Positions 20,701 to 29,172 of a stretch of 60,000 nt of DNA are shown one piece after another. A program made the translations under genes and the position numbers. The stretch covers positions 51,411,220 through 51,471,219 of the forward strand of contig NC_087063.1 of NCBI RefSeq assembly GCF_963678635.1, read 5' to 3'. The stretch is from Symsagittifera roscoffensis. Taxonomy: Eukaryota > Xenacoelomorpha > Acoela > Convolutidae. Below the pieces are notes generated by a model. It made no database searches and was not told the DNA's origin. It worked only from the letters and a program-made list of their open reading frames with translations. The stretch's first letter is position 1. Every line of letters begins with the position of its first letter.

Positions 20701-22024
20701 TCGCCTCCGGCGAAAATATATGCTAATTTTGAGGGGCAGCGTGCGCCAAAAAAAACGCGATTTTTTTGTCAACATTTTCCAAAAAGTGCAGAAAATTTGG
20801 CCAAAACAAGGTCTTTTTAGTGCTTTAGGAGAGTTCGGAAAATCAATTTGGTCGACTTAAAAAAAATGTCGTCAAAATTTTCGAAAATTTTTTGAAAATC
20901 CGCCTCCCCCCTCGAAAAAATCCTAGATCCGCCCCTGAATTGATATACAATAATCTTTATCATAGTTTGATAGGACTATCCTGAAAACAGTAGTTCGCGT
21001 TCGTTGGAGTACTGAAATTTTTCCTGACTCAAGGAAAATACTCACCCAAAATTTCGGGGCGGCTCTCGTGAAATGTTTAAGATGCATAGATAGTTTTTAT
21101 CTCAAGATCGCTTACCAACTGTTTCGTGTTCACGTCCTTTGTCAGTTTCACCTTCCCGTACGTTCCCACCCCTAGTGGTCTGATCACTTCGTATTTCTTC
21201 ACAGCCACTGGACGCCCCGCTGCAGACGTACTCGTGCTGCCGGCGCCACCAGTTGTCGTATTCGTCGACGTGTTAGAAACACAATCTGAATCATTGTTCA
21301 AGGACAAAGTACTTCCATTCGGGTTTCGGATGCGACCCGAGATACCGTTGGAAGTCGGGCCACTTGCCTCGCTTGTGCTCGAACAGTAAATGTCTTCCAA
21401 AGACGTTGCAGGAATTGTAGGGACTCCAATTGGCGTTCCGGAGGGTGATATGCCGACGTTCATGTGTTGGTTCGAAAGATGCGTGAGCTGTCTCTGATGA
21501 GCTTGCATCGCGGCGACAGCAACTTGATGCTGACATTGTGCCTCCGCAGCGAGGAGGATCTCGAGTTGGTTAGCTTGAGCGATCTGCGCCAGGTAGTTCG
21601 CGTGAACTGCGTCGTATGCTTGCTCAGCACTCGGGTCGACATAGGGCGAGGCCTGAGCTTCCAAAACATGACTCGTTTGCGGATGGTACTGCGACTGCTG
21701 CTGATGATGGTGATGATATTGACTAGAACCAGGCACTGTTAGTTGCAGATGATGCATTCCTAGGTCATTCGAGACTACCGAGTTATAGGCGTAGCTCGGG
21801 AGTTGGTTTTGACAACTACTAGTCGGATATCCCGAAGGCCACGAGTTATGATGAGTCATCACAGGTGGTTGGTGATGCTGTGCATTGTTTCCGGCAACAC
21901 CTCGTGCGGCTGTTCCGGAGACAGCGGAGTGTTGCGTGTGGTATTGCGGTTGGATATGGGGGTTTTGGGGAGGGGGTTGACCCCAGTTTGAACTCTGTTG
22001 ACCTGGTTTGTGATAACCCTGCAT
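1267..22024 (-). CDS. NUAK: NUAK-family SNF1/AMPK-related serine/threonine kinase, 8 coding exons
   Basis: Coding exons are 22024-21116, 20395-20270, 18171-18019, 5431-5366, 4942-4823, 4396-4252, 3353-3053 and 2755-1267; joined they are in frame for about 1,102 residues. Residues 1-277 are Gln/His/Pro-rich and low in complexity. The kinase domain is about 278-534: glycine loop GVGTYGKV (285-292), lysine K307, alphaC E328, HRDLKLEN (D403, N408), DFG (421-423), T-loop [13 protein letters not shown] with T436, and DCW (D460). GSPLYA and [12 protein letters not shown] point to NUAK rather than SIK, BRSK or MELK. The tail is Ser/Arg-rich, with a GIVK motif near 681-684 resembling the GILK phosphatase-docking motifs of NUAKs, and ends in a segment ([13 protein letters not shown]) like the NUAK C-terminal helix. 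Family knowledge: these kinases are activated by LKB1 and act on myosin phosphatase, adhesion and muscle or cytoskeletal structure. All catalytic residues are present, so it is probably active. Confidence 0.9.
2756..4251 (-). other. NUAK introns 7 and 6 (interrupted by exon 7)
   Basis: Intron 7 is 3052-2756 (297 bp) and intron 6 is 4251-3354 (898 bp). Both have GT...AG ends. No mobile element or RNA gene was recognised in either. T-rich tracts precede the acceptors. Confidence 0.7.
3053..3353 (-). CDS. NUAK: NUAK coding exon 7 (end of kinase domain, Asn/Ser-rich linker)
   Basis: The exon has 301 nt from acceptor ATTTCAG. It encodes [20 protein letters not shown] and DIAHHWWMN, closing the kinase domain, then an Asn/Thr/Ser-rich linker with a [15 protein letters not shown] run encoded by trinucleotide repeats. 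The donor is CCAAG|GTCAGT, phase 2. Confidence 0.85.
4252..4396 (-). CDS. NUAK: NUAK coding exon 6 (kinase C-lobe)
   Basis: The exon has 145 nt: [20 protein letters not shown] through to EYPEPPEPS. The donor is CCA|GTGAGT and the exon ends in phase 1. Confidence 0.9.
4823..4942 (-). CDS. NUAK: NUAK coding exon 5 (DFG and activation loop)
   Basis: The exon has 40 codons, IADFGLSS to YHGPE, phase 0 at both ends. It carries the DFG Asp and the T-loop threonine (T436) in [13 protein letters not shown], the site LKB1 phosphorylates in this family. The acceptor is TTGTTCCAG and the donor GAG|GTAACA. Confidence 0.9.
5366..5431 (-). CDS. NUAK: NUAK coding exon 4 (catalytic loop HRDLKLEN)
   Basis: This 22-codon exon, [20 protein letters not shown] to VK, carries catalytic D403 and N408. 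The acceptor is TGTTTAG and the donor AAA|GTAAGTG, phase 0. It is small and isolated by a 12.6 kb intron, so an automatic annotation could easily miss it. Confidence 0.9.
5884..6531. mobile_element. Inverted-repeat DNA element (MITE) with nested palindrome
   Basis: Near-perfect 29-bp inverted termini: GATAAGCAAATTAGACGGA at the left (5884-5912) and its reverse complement at the right (6503-6531), continuing as GGAAATTAG-like sequence with mismatches outside. The interior has no transposase, so it is non-autonomous. A second, perfect 22-bp inverted repeat lies inside at 6024-6045 and 6208-6229 (core GAGGCCAAACTGTG). I could not define a target-site duplication, so the superfamily is unknown. 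Confidence 0.65.
6024..6229. repeat. Nested inverted repeat, 22-bp perfect arms
   Basis: The left arm begins ATCATTACGAGGCC and the right arm ends GGCCTCGTAATGAT, separated by about 160 bp. It sits inside the larger 5884-6531 inverted-repeat element and may be a separate nested insertion or a conserved internal palindrome. Confidence 0.6.
8255..8320 (+). repeat. tRNA-like sequence (SINE head or tRNA relic)
   Basis: A consensus B box GGTTCGAACC at 8303-8312 is preceded about 40 bp upstream by an A-box-like TAGCGTAGAAGTAGG (8262-8276). Stems do not pair well enough for a functional tRNA. A tRNA-derived SINE head or relic is the best reading. Confidence 0.4.
9960..10508 (-). CDS. Unidentified 182-residue open frame in the duplicated repeat
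   Basis: An uninterrupted minus-strand frame of 549 bp, long for DNA this rich in A+T. The protein is basic, with few hydrophobic stretches; recognisable segments include [20 protein letters not shown] and [21 protein letters not shown] do not recognise a domain. Most of it lies in the block (9482-10387) missing from the second tandem copy, so it is not shared by both. It may be a fragment of a transposon protein, an exon, or chance. Confidence 0.25.
   Translation of the reverse strand: MNQVDQVTRTNKQSSSVSLNEILKLKVPSPMTVFLIISMCKPNFHEVNPGHISLNDSSFFQIESDLSNKGSIVICLLACHFQNQRLFNSGGVSATGAIKQRNPHRLMNYLSNRYFLSLNKTDKKSRYRFATSKKTCGPKSLGFFYKTINKMNNQYLRGLLNGNQSQRTINIFHTVSLLFLKQ
11147..12006 (+). repeat. 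LTR-like segment preceded by a polypurine tract, copy A
   Basis: A purine tract GAGGGGGGAGA is followed by TTGTTAAGTAGATCC, the usual arrangement of a polypurine tract running into an LTR that starts TG. A second GGGGAGAGATTGTTAAG occurs about 155 bp downstream (near 11303). No coding region of an LTR retrotransposon is attached, so a solo or rearranged LTR is possible. The 3' limit abuts a hairpin-bounded repeat. Confidence 0.35.
12011..12556 (-). mobile_element. Hairpin-bounded ~540-bp repeat (family H), copy in duplicate A
   Basis: Minus-oriented copy. The element starts TTGCTCCGACTTTCG with the inverted repeat ACTTTCG/CGAAAGT and ends with the perfect hairpin CAGGGCTTCGCCCTG followed by ATACGAGCAGTCTTGTT. 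Internally it has GCGCTATTAACGCG and other CG-rich short palindromes in an AT-rich context. It has no coding capacity. Confidence 0.75.
14165..14237 (+). repeat. tRNA-like sequence in duplicate B
   Basis: An A-box match TGGCACAATGGTAAC (14172-14186) and a B-box-like GTGTTCGACTC (14214-14224) are spaced as in a tRNA of about 73 nt. The T stem pairs poorly and no clean acceptor stem forms, so this is a relic or SINE head, not a tRNA gene. It lies in the ~1 kb block missing from duplicate A. Confidence 0.35.
14966..15833 (+). repeat. LTR-like segment preceded by a polypurine tract, copy B
   Basis: The same sequence as at 11147-12006, with AGGGGGAGATTGTTAAGTAG at its start and a second GGGGAGAGATTGTTAAGGAG at about 15126. 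Just upstream, at 14930-14949, an inverted copy of the first ~20 bp faces it, making a terminal inverted pair across a short C/G-run spacer. Confidence 0.35.
15836..16263 (-). mobile_element. Family H repeat, truncated copy in duplicate B
   Basis: Minus-oriented copy of the same repeat, lacking the terminal hairpin end, which is replaced by T-rich sequence after GTAAAACTTTATTT. The loss distinguishes it from the copy in duplicate A. Confidence 0.7.
16613..16696 (-). repeat. Family H repeat, internally deleted copy
   Basis: A short minus-oriented remnant joins the hairpin-end sequence (GTGTATCAGGG...TTTCGACTGCCCTTT) to the start sequence (GAAAGTCGGAACAA) with the ~450-bp middle missing. Confidence 0.45.
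18019..18171 (-). CDS. NUAK: NUAK coding exon 3 (hinge to alphaE)
   Basis: The exon has 51 codons, [10 protein letters not shown] to SAIFYCHS, with hinge [10 protein letters not shown]. The acceptor is TGCCTGCAG|GTC and the donor TCC|GTAAGTAC. It is phase 0 on both sides. The next exon lies 12.6 kb away. Confidence 0.9.
18880..19183 (-). mobile_element. hAT-like MITE remnant (CAGNGGCGGATTT family)
   Basis: Minus-oriented copy ending CCGCTACTG at 19183, with internal sequence shared with the intact copy at 20561-20937 (TTTTAGGACCC, AAAAATGGAT, CAAAGCTTAAAGAGACG-like). The inner end is truncated, so no target-site duplication can be read. Confidence 0.6.
19557..19940 (+). mobile_element. hAT-like MITE copy, 3' end degraded
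   Basis: Starts CAGTGGCGGATTTAGG and shares the family's C-run, CAGGGATTCGACCCCCTG block, GGCGCCTTTGGCGCC palindrome and AAATCAATTTGGTCGAC segment. The right inverted terminus is missing. Confidence 0.65.
20270..20395 (-). CDS. NUAK: NUAK coding exon 2 (catalytic Lys, alphaC helix)
   Basis: The exon has 42 codons, starting [10 protein letters not shown] after the acceptor TTATAG and ending at HIRE. It carries K307 and E328. Its 5' splice site is GAA|GTCAGT, with C at +3. The exon is phase 0 on both sides. Confidence 0.9.
20561..20937 (+). mobile_element. Complete hAT-type MITE, 377 bp, in NUAK intron 1
   Basis: Termini CAGGGGCGGATTTAGG and CCTAGATCCGCCCCTG form 16-bp inverted repeats with one mismatch. 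It is flanked on both sides by the perfect 8-bp direct repeat AATTGATA (20553-20560 and 20938-20945). An 8-bp target-site duplication with CAGGGGC termini is typical of hAT transposons. There is no transposase, so it is non-autonomous. Confidence 0.9.
21116..22024 (-). CDS. NUAK: NUAK coding exon 1 (start codon, N-terminal extension, glycine loop)
   Basis: The first in-frame ATG is at 22024-22022, giving [12 protein letters not shown]. An in-frame TAA lies a short distance upstream, so this start is well supported unless an upstream exon exists. The 303 codons include a YHHHHQQQ run near residues 103-110 and end inside the kinase N-lobe (VNTKQL). The 5' splice site is CAGTTG|GTAAGC, phase 0. 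Confidence 0.85.
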
Positions 22025-22374
22025 TATTAGCGACTGTTTAGTTGATCCCACATCACTGTGGGCTTAAAATCTGTAACTGAAAACGGGAAGTAGTACCAGC
22101 GATTGTTGACGTGGCTTGACGTTTTTCCGGCACCATATCCGGATGTTCTTCGTGGATATATACGGATTATGATCATTCGCGGAAGGATGTTAATTAAACT
22201 AAAACAATATTAGGACACTTGCGGAATTTTATGATGAATTTTTTAAAAATAATCAAAAATGGTCGAACTGTCAAGCGAGTTCTTCTTGATTTGTGAAGTT
22301 ATAATTGATGTATGTGGTGGATTTTTAGTGGAATTGACGGGCTTAAGGATGAGGTTAAAAGGTGAAAGGGGGAG
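22025..22374 (-). other. Putative NUAK 5' UTR and proximal promoter
   Basis: The stretch between the TATA-like box and the first in-frame ATG contains no long open frame and an in-frame stop shortly before the ATG. Upstream ATGs exist on the minus strand, for example near 22171 (plus-strand CAT). Nothing else is recognised. Confidence 0.35.
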
Positions 22375-22384
22375 CTATATATAC
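22375..22384 (-). promoter_or_regulatory. TATA-like box upstream of NUAK
   Basis: On the minus strand this reads GTATATATAG, about 350 bp upstream of the first ATG, in an otherwise not strikingly T/A-alternating stretch. It is the only TATA-like candidate I noticed between the ATG and 22.45 kb. Transcription starting ~30 bp downstream would give a 5' UTR of about 320 nt. This is inference; no transcript evidence is available. Confidence 0.3.
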
Positions 22385-25300
22385 AAATAAAGGAACGCGG
22401 GGAAAAAGTAATAAGCCCGAGAATAGATTCCTTTATTCGTGCTTTTGAGCCTTTTATTTGAGGTTCGATTTCGGTCCAAGATTTATTGCAAGCAAGCTTT
22501 AGCAGATATTTGGTTCGGTTGAGCAGAGTAAGTGCAGGAGTTGAAAGGAGTTTTGTTCAAATGTGGGCATTTTTCGTTCAGCCGGTTAAGTTTTGCCCGC
22601 TTGACGCCGCAAGGCAATACACGGAACCGGGGAAGCTTAGGTAAATAAACTCAAGTTATAAGTATTAACTTGTTATAAGTTTGAGGCTAAATTTTGAGAA
22701 GTTATGTTTACAATTTGCCCGGTTCCAATCCACGCTAAATGTAAGACTACATTTTGACTCCTTTCGAGAGACTTCAAACTTCTAGAATGGGAGAAATCTT
22801 ACAAATAATTGCACTTTCTGAGCTCATATACACAAATCTGGTGTGTTGGAGTTTATTTCCCCAAAAATTTCCGTTACCAGCCGGCTATATCAAATTCCAG
22901 AGAGAATTGCCGGCGGCCCGTGTGTCCGGGGCAAATTCCTCGAACCCACAGTGGAACAGAGTTCCTGGGAAAGCGGCGCATATTGAATGAGGCCTGAGCT
23001 TCTGACTATTCGCCAGTTTCTTAATGCGAAGTGTTGTTCAAATTGGAAAGTCATGTTGGCGCAGCACAAGGTGCAATAAAAGGACCCTGATTGTTAAGAT
23101 CAAAAATTTGTCCCGTCAGGGCTTTAACTCGGAATCCATGAGGGTATAGTTGTTACTGAACGAAATGTTTTGGATAGAATGCTATATTTCAAGCGAATAG
23201 GCGGACCCTCAAATTAGGAAAACTCCAGAGCTAGGATTTATGACAAAACGGGTGCTGATTATTTTATGCAGCTCAAATTTGATAGTCTGAAGCTCCAAAT
23301 TTTGATATTTCTTCTGAAAATTGAGTTTTCTCGAAAATGCGGAAATAAAATAAATAGTTTTCACTAGCAATAAAAAAATCGGGAAAAAAATTTCTAACTT
23401 ATTTAATTTAGCCCTGGGTTTCTTGAAAAAGGTTTTGAAACTTCTGGCTTGGATCTGACTTTCATTTCAGCGTGCAAGAAAAACTGGCGCAAGCTGCAAA
23501 AGTGTTTGTACTATGGCAGTTTACTATTTATATCAAAAAGCGTTCTTGGATCATTTTTATTTGAAGCGCATTAAATTAAACTTAATATAAGGTTTCAGGC
23601 CAGTTTGAAAACAAAATTGAATCAGCTTGAATTGGCGTTTTGCTATATTTTCATTTGGCGTCTGAAAAACAAGAAAATTCAGCCGAAGTTGTCAACTTCA
23701 TTGCAAAATAACCTGAATTGTTGATAAAAACAAGTGGAAAGTTTGTTTGTTCAGATTCAGGGTTGATCTACCTTCGAAGGAAACCAATTATTTGAGAGTA
23801 ATGGAGTTTGAAGACAAAAAATCAGCATGTTACCGTCTAAAACGACACACGCCCTCCCCGTCCTCTGCGTGCAGGGCCCTATATTAGCAAAAAGAACCGA
23901 TATCTTAGCATCAGATTTGTGAATATATCAAGCATTTGTATCCCTACAAACCTCAGAAATCAGTAAAGCCCTCGCCTGTTTTGTAAATATTTTCCGTAAA
24001 GAGAGAAAGATAACAGAACCAAAATATTTATGAAAGTGGGTTTAGAACTGAAAACGGGCTAAAAGTATTAGCTTTTGAAAATTAAGAATGGGAAAAAGAG
24101 TCTTCTGTTATCACTAAGTTCACTAATGAATGAATTGTAAATTTCTACTTTTTTGAATTCGCGGGGACGATCATGAAATGAATATTTCAAGAAAGAGTTA
24201 ACGAATACTAATTATAATTCAGAACATTCGCATCATCAATATGCTAATGTACCGTTTTTAGAGCAGCAATAAAGACTAAAAGTTGTGAAAATAAGATAGA
24301 TTGTGCTGTTTTCTTTTTTTGATAAATTATCAATACAAAAACACGAAGTTAGAAAATTAATCTCTTCCTTGCTCCGAATTGGAAATGTCGATTTAGTAGA
24401 ATGCTTTGTTTTTTCCGATAATCCAGGTAAGGATGAAAAGAATAAAGGTAGCGTCAGAAAAATCGATTGGAGTGGAAAAAAGTTAGGACAAGGTGGTTTA
24501 AAATCAGTCTAGCATGTTAAATTGGCCGCTCTTAGAGCCAGAAGTATATATTGTTATTTTTCACAAGTATCGATTCAAAATCCACAGCTTAAAAAATGTA
24601 AATAACGTATATGCCGGAGCTGCTAAAAATGGTATAACACGAGACTCAGTTTCTTATTGCTCTTACCAATGCCACATGCAGCAAATATGGCGGGGATTCC
24701 TAAATAAATTTAACCTTCACTCAGGCAAATAATTTGAGCAGATATTCAATTTTAACATTAATCTATCGCTTCCGTAAGCACCACTTAAACATAGCACACG
24801 ATGACGGAATAATACTTTTTCCATGGTAAATCATTTTTTCCTTACTCCGTACCTGCTAAAGCGACTAGGAGACTTAGTCATGCTGTATCATTAGACACAT
24901 GCGGCTTGGTTGCATATACCAGCTAAGCAACATGGCTGCAGTTGGAGGTGTTTTGTTGATCCTTTGCGAAAAGGAAAGAGCTAAAATCTATTACAATACC
25001 CAATAAAATCACTTCATGTCAAACTTCAAAATATGTCAAAAGTGTATGGTCTTCAACACAAGAACTTGCTACATTTTCAACGCCGTCAAACTGCCCTTAC
25101 CCCCTCAGACATAAATTCGATTATATCGAAAATCAAATTAACCCTGCCAAAAAAAACCTTAAATTCAATTTCCATCTCATTCTTGCAAAAAATTCAGCAA
25201 AATAGAAAATAATTAGAAAATAATTTTGTTCCGACTTTCTTAACAAAAGTAACGGAATATTTTTCTCTTTTTACAGTCTTTTTTATTTTCGTTTCTTTTT

Positions 25301-26000
25301 TTACAGTCTTTTTCTACAGGAGCTTATTTTTCGATTTTAATGTAAGAGTTTTTTTTAATCTATTGTCCTAAAAAAATAGATTTTCTCAGAAATCACAAAT
25401 ATTTGAGGTTTCGCGGTGTTTTGTGTTTCGATGTTTTTTCATGTAAACTTACTGAAAAAAGTGTATTTGATTTCCAGTGCCGATTTTTGTTATTTCAGCA
25501 TTTTGAACTGTTAATGTTTCGACTATTTATATAGCTCCCGTGGAAATTGATACCAAATCACACTCTTCCATATGGTAAAAACATACCTTGTGCCTGCTAC
25601 CAAATTTGTTCAGATAAATTTGCGCCGCAGTCTATACCTGTGAAAATGCCTCCGAGAGGACACTGCATAAATTTTAATAAACTTCACTGGCCGAAATTCC
25701 GTTTGGGTAGATAGTTGAAAAGAGAAGATGGGAAATACATGTGAATTGGGGCGGAACTTAAGAGACAACAAAACAAAATATGTAAACAAAGCATAATTAA
25801 CAAATGCAAAAGTTCAAATATTTTTTCACATTTGCTCCCAAAAAAGAAAACATTTACTTCCATCGCGTAAAAATTTAGAGTCATCTAAAAATATAGCTGC
25901 AGTCGAAAAAGGTTCACCCGAAAAAAAAGCTCGGGAAACTTCTCTGAAAACGTATAGCAAGTCAGAAAATTGGATCAAATTATCACCATTAGCGCCATCG
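22385..26000. other. Intergenic DNA, no gene recognised
   Basis: Upstream of NUAK. The only frames seen are short (under 80 codons) and of no known family, for example 22754-22990 in a modestly GC-richer patch. A 5' fragment of the family H repeat (TTGTTCCGACTTTC...AGTAACGGAATATTT) lies at about 25229-25262. Confidence 0.5.
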
Positions 26001-26054
26001 CGTTTGAAAGCACAAACAAAAGGAATTAATGATTGCTTTTATGAGTATTTTAAG

Positions 26055-26165
26055 AAACCAATTTTTCGGAAAATAATTGAATGTAAGGTAATTGGTTACA
26101 CTGTGGGTAGTCACCACAGAGTAACCAATTATGTTACATTCAATTATTTTGATGAAAATTGGTTT
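26055..26165. repeat. Near-perfect hairpin palindrome, ~50-bp arms
   Basis: Left arm AAACCAATTTTTCGGAAAAT running on to GGTTACACTGTG, and right arm CACAGAGTAACC running to ATGAAAATTGGTTT, are reverse complements with a few mismatches, closed by a loop of about 9 nt (GGTAGTCAC). Transcription would give a single long stem-loop. Similar open frames on both strands here simply reflect the palindrome. Confidence 0.8.
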
Positions 26166-26700
26166 GTTAAACAAACTTCTTCTGATTATCACTAGGGTAC
26201 CACATTTTTGCTGTTCTTTTATTATGATATCAGTTTTAGCAAAATTGCGGTCATTCTAGTTGTGCGGCAGTGCTCGAAAAATGAAAACTTCGGCTGATCT
26301 AAAACGGTCGAATACGTTTTTCAAAATAGCCCCTTCTTAAAAAAATTTGTGCATGTCACTTCTGATAACCCTTGTTTGGTTGACAGGACTAAGTTTTCAA
26401 ATAAAAACAAAACATAATAGGTTGTTGTTTAAGTGAAACAGAAGGTCCAATCATATTTAAAAATGAAATTTTTGTTGAACTCTTGACAAAAATCGCATTT
26501 TTTAAAAAGGTGGCAGCCTTCGCCCTCAACTTAGCCTCCCAGCCAGTTACTCTGGGGTTGAAATTTGTGATGGTGTAGTCACAAATTTGTATTTAAGCTT
26601 ACCCCTGGAGGGTTTAGGATGTTATAAGATTTTGAAAACTTTTTTTTTGCATTCGAACACATCTAAGTCAAACTAGTTAGCGCCTTAAGTTTATGTTTCT

Positions 26701-27560
26701 GATAGTCTGTTTTTTTTTGTTTTCAAGTATAAACAAGCAGTTCCTTCTTCACGATTCTGGTCCCCAAGATGAAACTCGGGTTATTGTGTTCGCCACGTTA
26801 CCTGGATTAGATTTACTATCTTTATCGGATGATTGGTTCTGTGATGAAACGTTTTCGACTGCTCCCAATGTTTTCTATCAGATTTATACTACACACGCTT
26901 CTGTCGAAGGATGCCTTATCCCTATTGTTTACGCTCTGCTACACGACAAAAAGGAATCAACTTATTGTCGCCTTCTCAGTATTCTAAAAGTTGATTCTCC
27001 AAAACGCGTCACAATTGATTTTGAAGTAGCTGTGCGAAACTCAATAATAGCTACCCATCAGATTGCTCAAATTCAGTTTTGTCTTTTTTCCATATTAGTC
27101 AAAGTGTCTGGCGACATGTTCAGTCCTCAGGCAATACTCGAAATTACAACAGTGACCTTAAGTTTCGCGAACTTATTCGAATGCTTCTCGCAACAGCATT
27201 TCTGCCCGTAGAGGACGTCCCCACAGCTTTCGATATTCTGCAAGGTATGGCATCTGAAGAAAGTCAACCGATTTTAATTATTTCGAGGACACATATATTG
27301 GTAGACTGACTTCTCAAGGACGACAGAAGCCCAGATTTGATATGGAGCAATGGAGTTGCCATCAAAGAGTAAAAAACGACCTTCCCCGCACCAAAAACGC
27401 TGTAGAAGGTTGGAACAGCAATTTCGTGAAACTGGTCAATAGTAAGCATCCATCATTCCCAAAACTAATCGAGAAGTGCCAGGACAAGCAAAAAAAATGC
27501 GGAAGTATTGTTGGAAAAAATGTGCGCAGGACAAAAAGTAGCCACACCCAAAAAAGCTAA
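26701..27560 (+). pseudogene. Decayed MULE-type transposase
   Basis: Two or more frames together follow the MULE transposase order: a DSG..DE.R lead (INKQFLLHDSGPQDETRVIV), the first catalytic Asp in SDDWFCDETFSTAPNVFYQI, a YALLHDKKESTY motif, the second Asp in VTIDFE, the helical FHISQSVWRHVQ segment (27079 onwards), then RELIRMLLATAFLPVEDV and a C-terminal DLPRTKNAVEGWNSNF block ending near 27560. Frame changes at about 27080 and 27300, and the absence of an N-terminal FLYWCH-type zinc finger, show it is inactive. MULE transposases act by DDE chemistry on element termini; I found no matching terminal repeats. Confidence 0.8.
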
Positions 27561-27927
27561 ATACTAAAAAATTGACAAAAACTTGATCACTATGATTAAG
27601 TCATATCAACCCAACGATATCATTGGGTTTTTGAAAGGATGTAGTTATAATATTAAACTATAATCAGAGTTTTCTTTTCTTTTCAATTTTCACATTTATT
27701 CCACATTGCCAAGCAATAAAATTTTTCCAAGTTAATTAATTTTCTTGATTTTTCAAAATTGAGCTTGAGTTGATTTGAAACCGGCAAAATAATGAACACA
27801 TACAAGGTGTTGATTTTTTCCCCTCCGCCCGACCCTCTAAGGTTGAACCCTTTATTGTACCCTAAATATACCCGTTATCATATTTACCCAAATTTCAACT
27901 TTTTTCGGAAAATTGGAAAATTTTTTG

Positions 27928-27998
27928 TGTCGCCGGAAATTCGATGCTTTTATCTCTTGAGTTTGATACTAACGCTTTAACCACTATACCATGAGTCC
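27928..27998 (-). repeat. tRNA-like sequence, minus strand
   Basis: Read on the minus strand, GGACTCATGGTATAGTGGTT matches a tRNA 5' end and A box well; the B-box region (GCATCGAATTTCC) is degenerate and no matching 3' acceptor strand is present. Best explained as a tRNA-derived SINE or tRNA pseudogene. Confidence 0.45.
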
Positions 27999-28195
27999 TT
28001 TGATTTTCATCCGAATTATTGTTTCAAATTTGGCTCTTTGATCTTTAATTGCCCCTGTTTGAGTTTTCAAAGCGTAGATCAATTCTGTCGGCGCCAAAAG
28101 ATCAAGGTCAAGAAATTCAACTGGTTTTGGACTGTTTTTAGAACCTTTTTTGATGTTTTGGAATGTTTTGTATGGGACTGTTTTGTATATACACC

Positions 28196-28678
28196 AACAA
28201 AAATAACGGAATATTTGTGCTCGGGCTGTTTTTTTTTCTTCAGACAAATTTCGACTTTTAAACTACACAATTTTTACGGATTTTGTTTATAAATCAGCCG
28301 AAAGGTATTGTTGTCTTCAGCTAAATTTTGAAAAGATATTTTACCTGTGATCAATTTTTAAAAAGTTATGATGTGGGCCAATTTGGGACAATTAACGCGC
28401 TATTAACGCGTAAGCGGAGATTTAATCCCTCATTGAAATAGTTCCAAATTGGTTGAAACAAGCTATTTTTCATAGTTTATACGTTACTAGGAGCAAAATC
28501 TATCACTTGTACTTTATATAGCTTGTGGGGTGCTGATTTACAAAACAAACTCAAAATGTTTGATTTTTGTATTTTTTTCTTTGAAAAAAGCATCATTTTT
28601 TTGAGCGAACACTGCTTCATAGACTTTGAAAGACAGTCGAAACTTTCTGGGCTTTGCCCTGATACAAGCAGTCTTGTT
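28196..28678 (+). mobile_element. Family H repeat, 5'-truncated
   Basis: Begins in AATAACGGAATATTTGTGCTCGG and ends with the hairpin GGGCTTTGCCC then TGATACAAGCAGTCTTGTT. A second copy begins directly at its end, so the two are head to tail, sharing the TTGTT boundary. Confidence 0.7.
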
Positions 28679-29172
28679 GCTCCGACTTTCGAAGAAAACG
28701 GAATATTTATGCTCGGTGTGGTTTTTGTTCAGTCACTTTTCGCCTATCGAAATAATAGTTTTCGACAAAATTTTTTATACCCCATTTAAGATATCGACTT
28801 CTTGAGTTCAAATATAAAAAGATATTCTACCTCCGGTTTTTTTGTAAAGATCTGGTGGTTTGACAATTGCCAAATTGGCCATGTTCTGGACTTAATTATG
28901 TGCAATGTGAAGAATTTATTCATATTGCTAAGATCATTACGCAATTTATTTAGGCGTGTCGAATTATCCCGCTCAGCAAAATTGATCCAAATTGAATTGA
29001 GGCTAGCTAATCAGATCGGTCGTATTAATTTCGTATGACTCAACATTTCTCATTTTGACATTGTCCAAATCTTATAGGTTTTCAATAATTTTTTAAGCAA
29101 AAACTATTCGATATGAATGAGGGGTAGTCGGAACATTCAGGGCTTTGCCCTGATGTACGAGCAGTCTTGTTT
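28674..29172 (+). mobile_element. Family H repeat, diverged full-length copy
   Basis: Starts TTGTTGCTCCGACTTTCG and ends CAGGGCTTTGCCCTGATG...GCAGTCTTGTT. The interior is strongly diverged while both ends are kept. It is directly joined to the preceding copy. Confidence 0.65.

Noticed and set aside
21126-21991. Plus- and minus-strand frames overlapping kinase exon 1.
   Set aside because: They are shadows of the Gln/His-rich exon; low-complexity codons keep other frames open.
4252-22024. Assigning the kinase to SIK or BRSK.
   Set aside because: The activation segment reads GSPLYA (not GSPPYA or GSPHYA) and the domain ends in the NUAK-like DIAHHWWMN.
25989-26195. Two similar proteins encoded on opposite strands.
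   Set aside because: The similarity is forced by the palindrome at 26055-26165.
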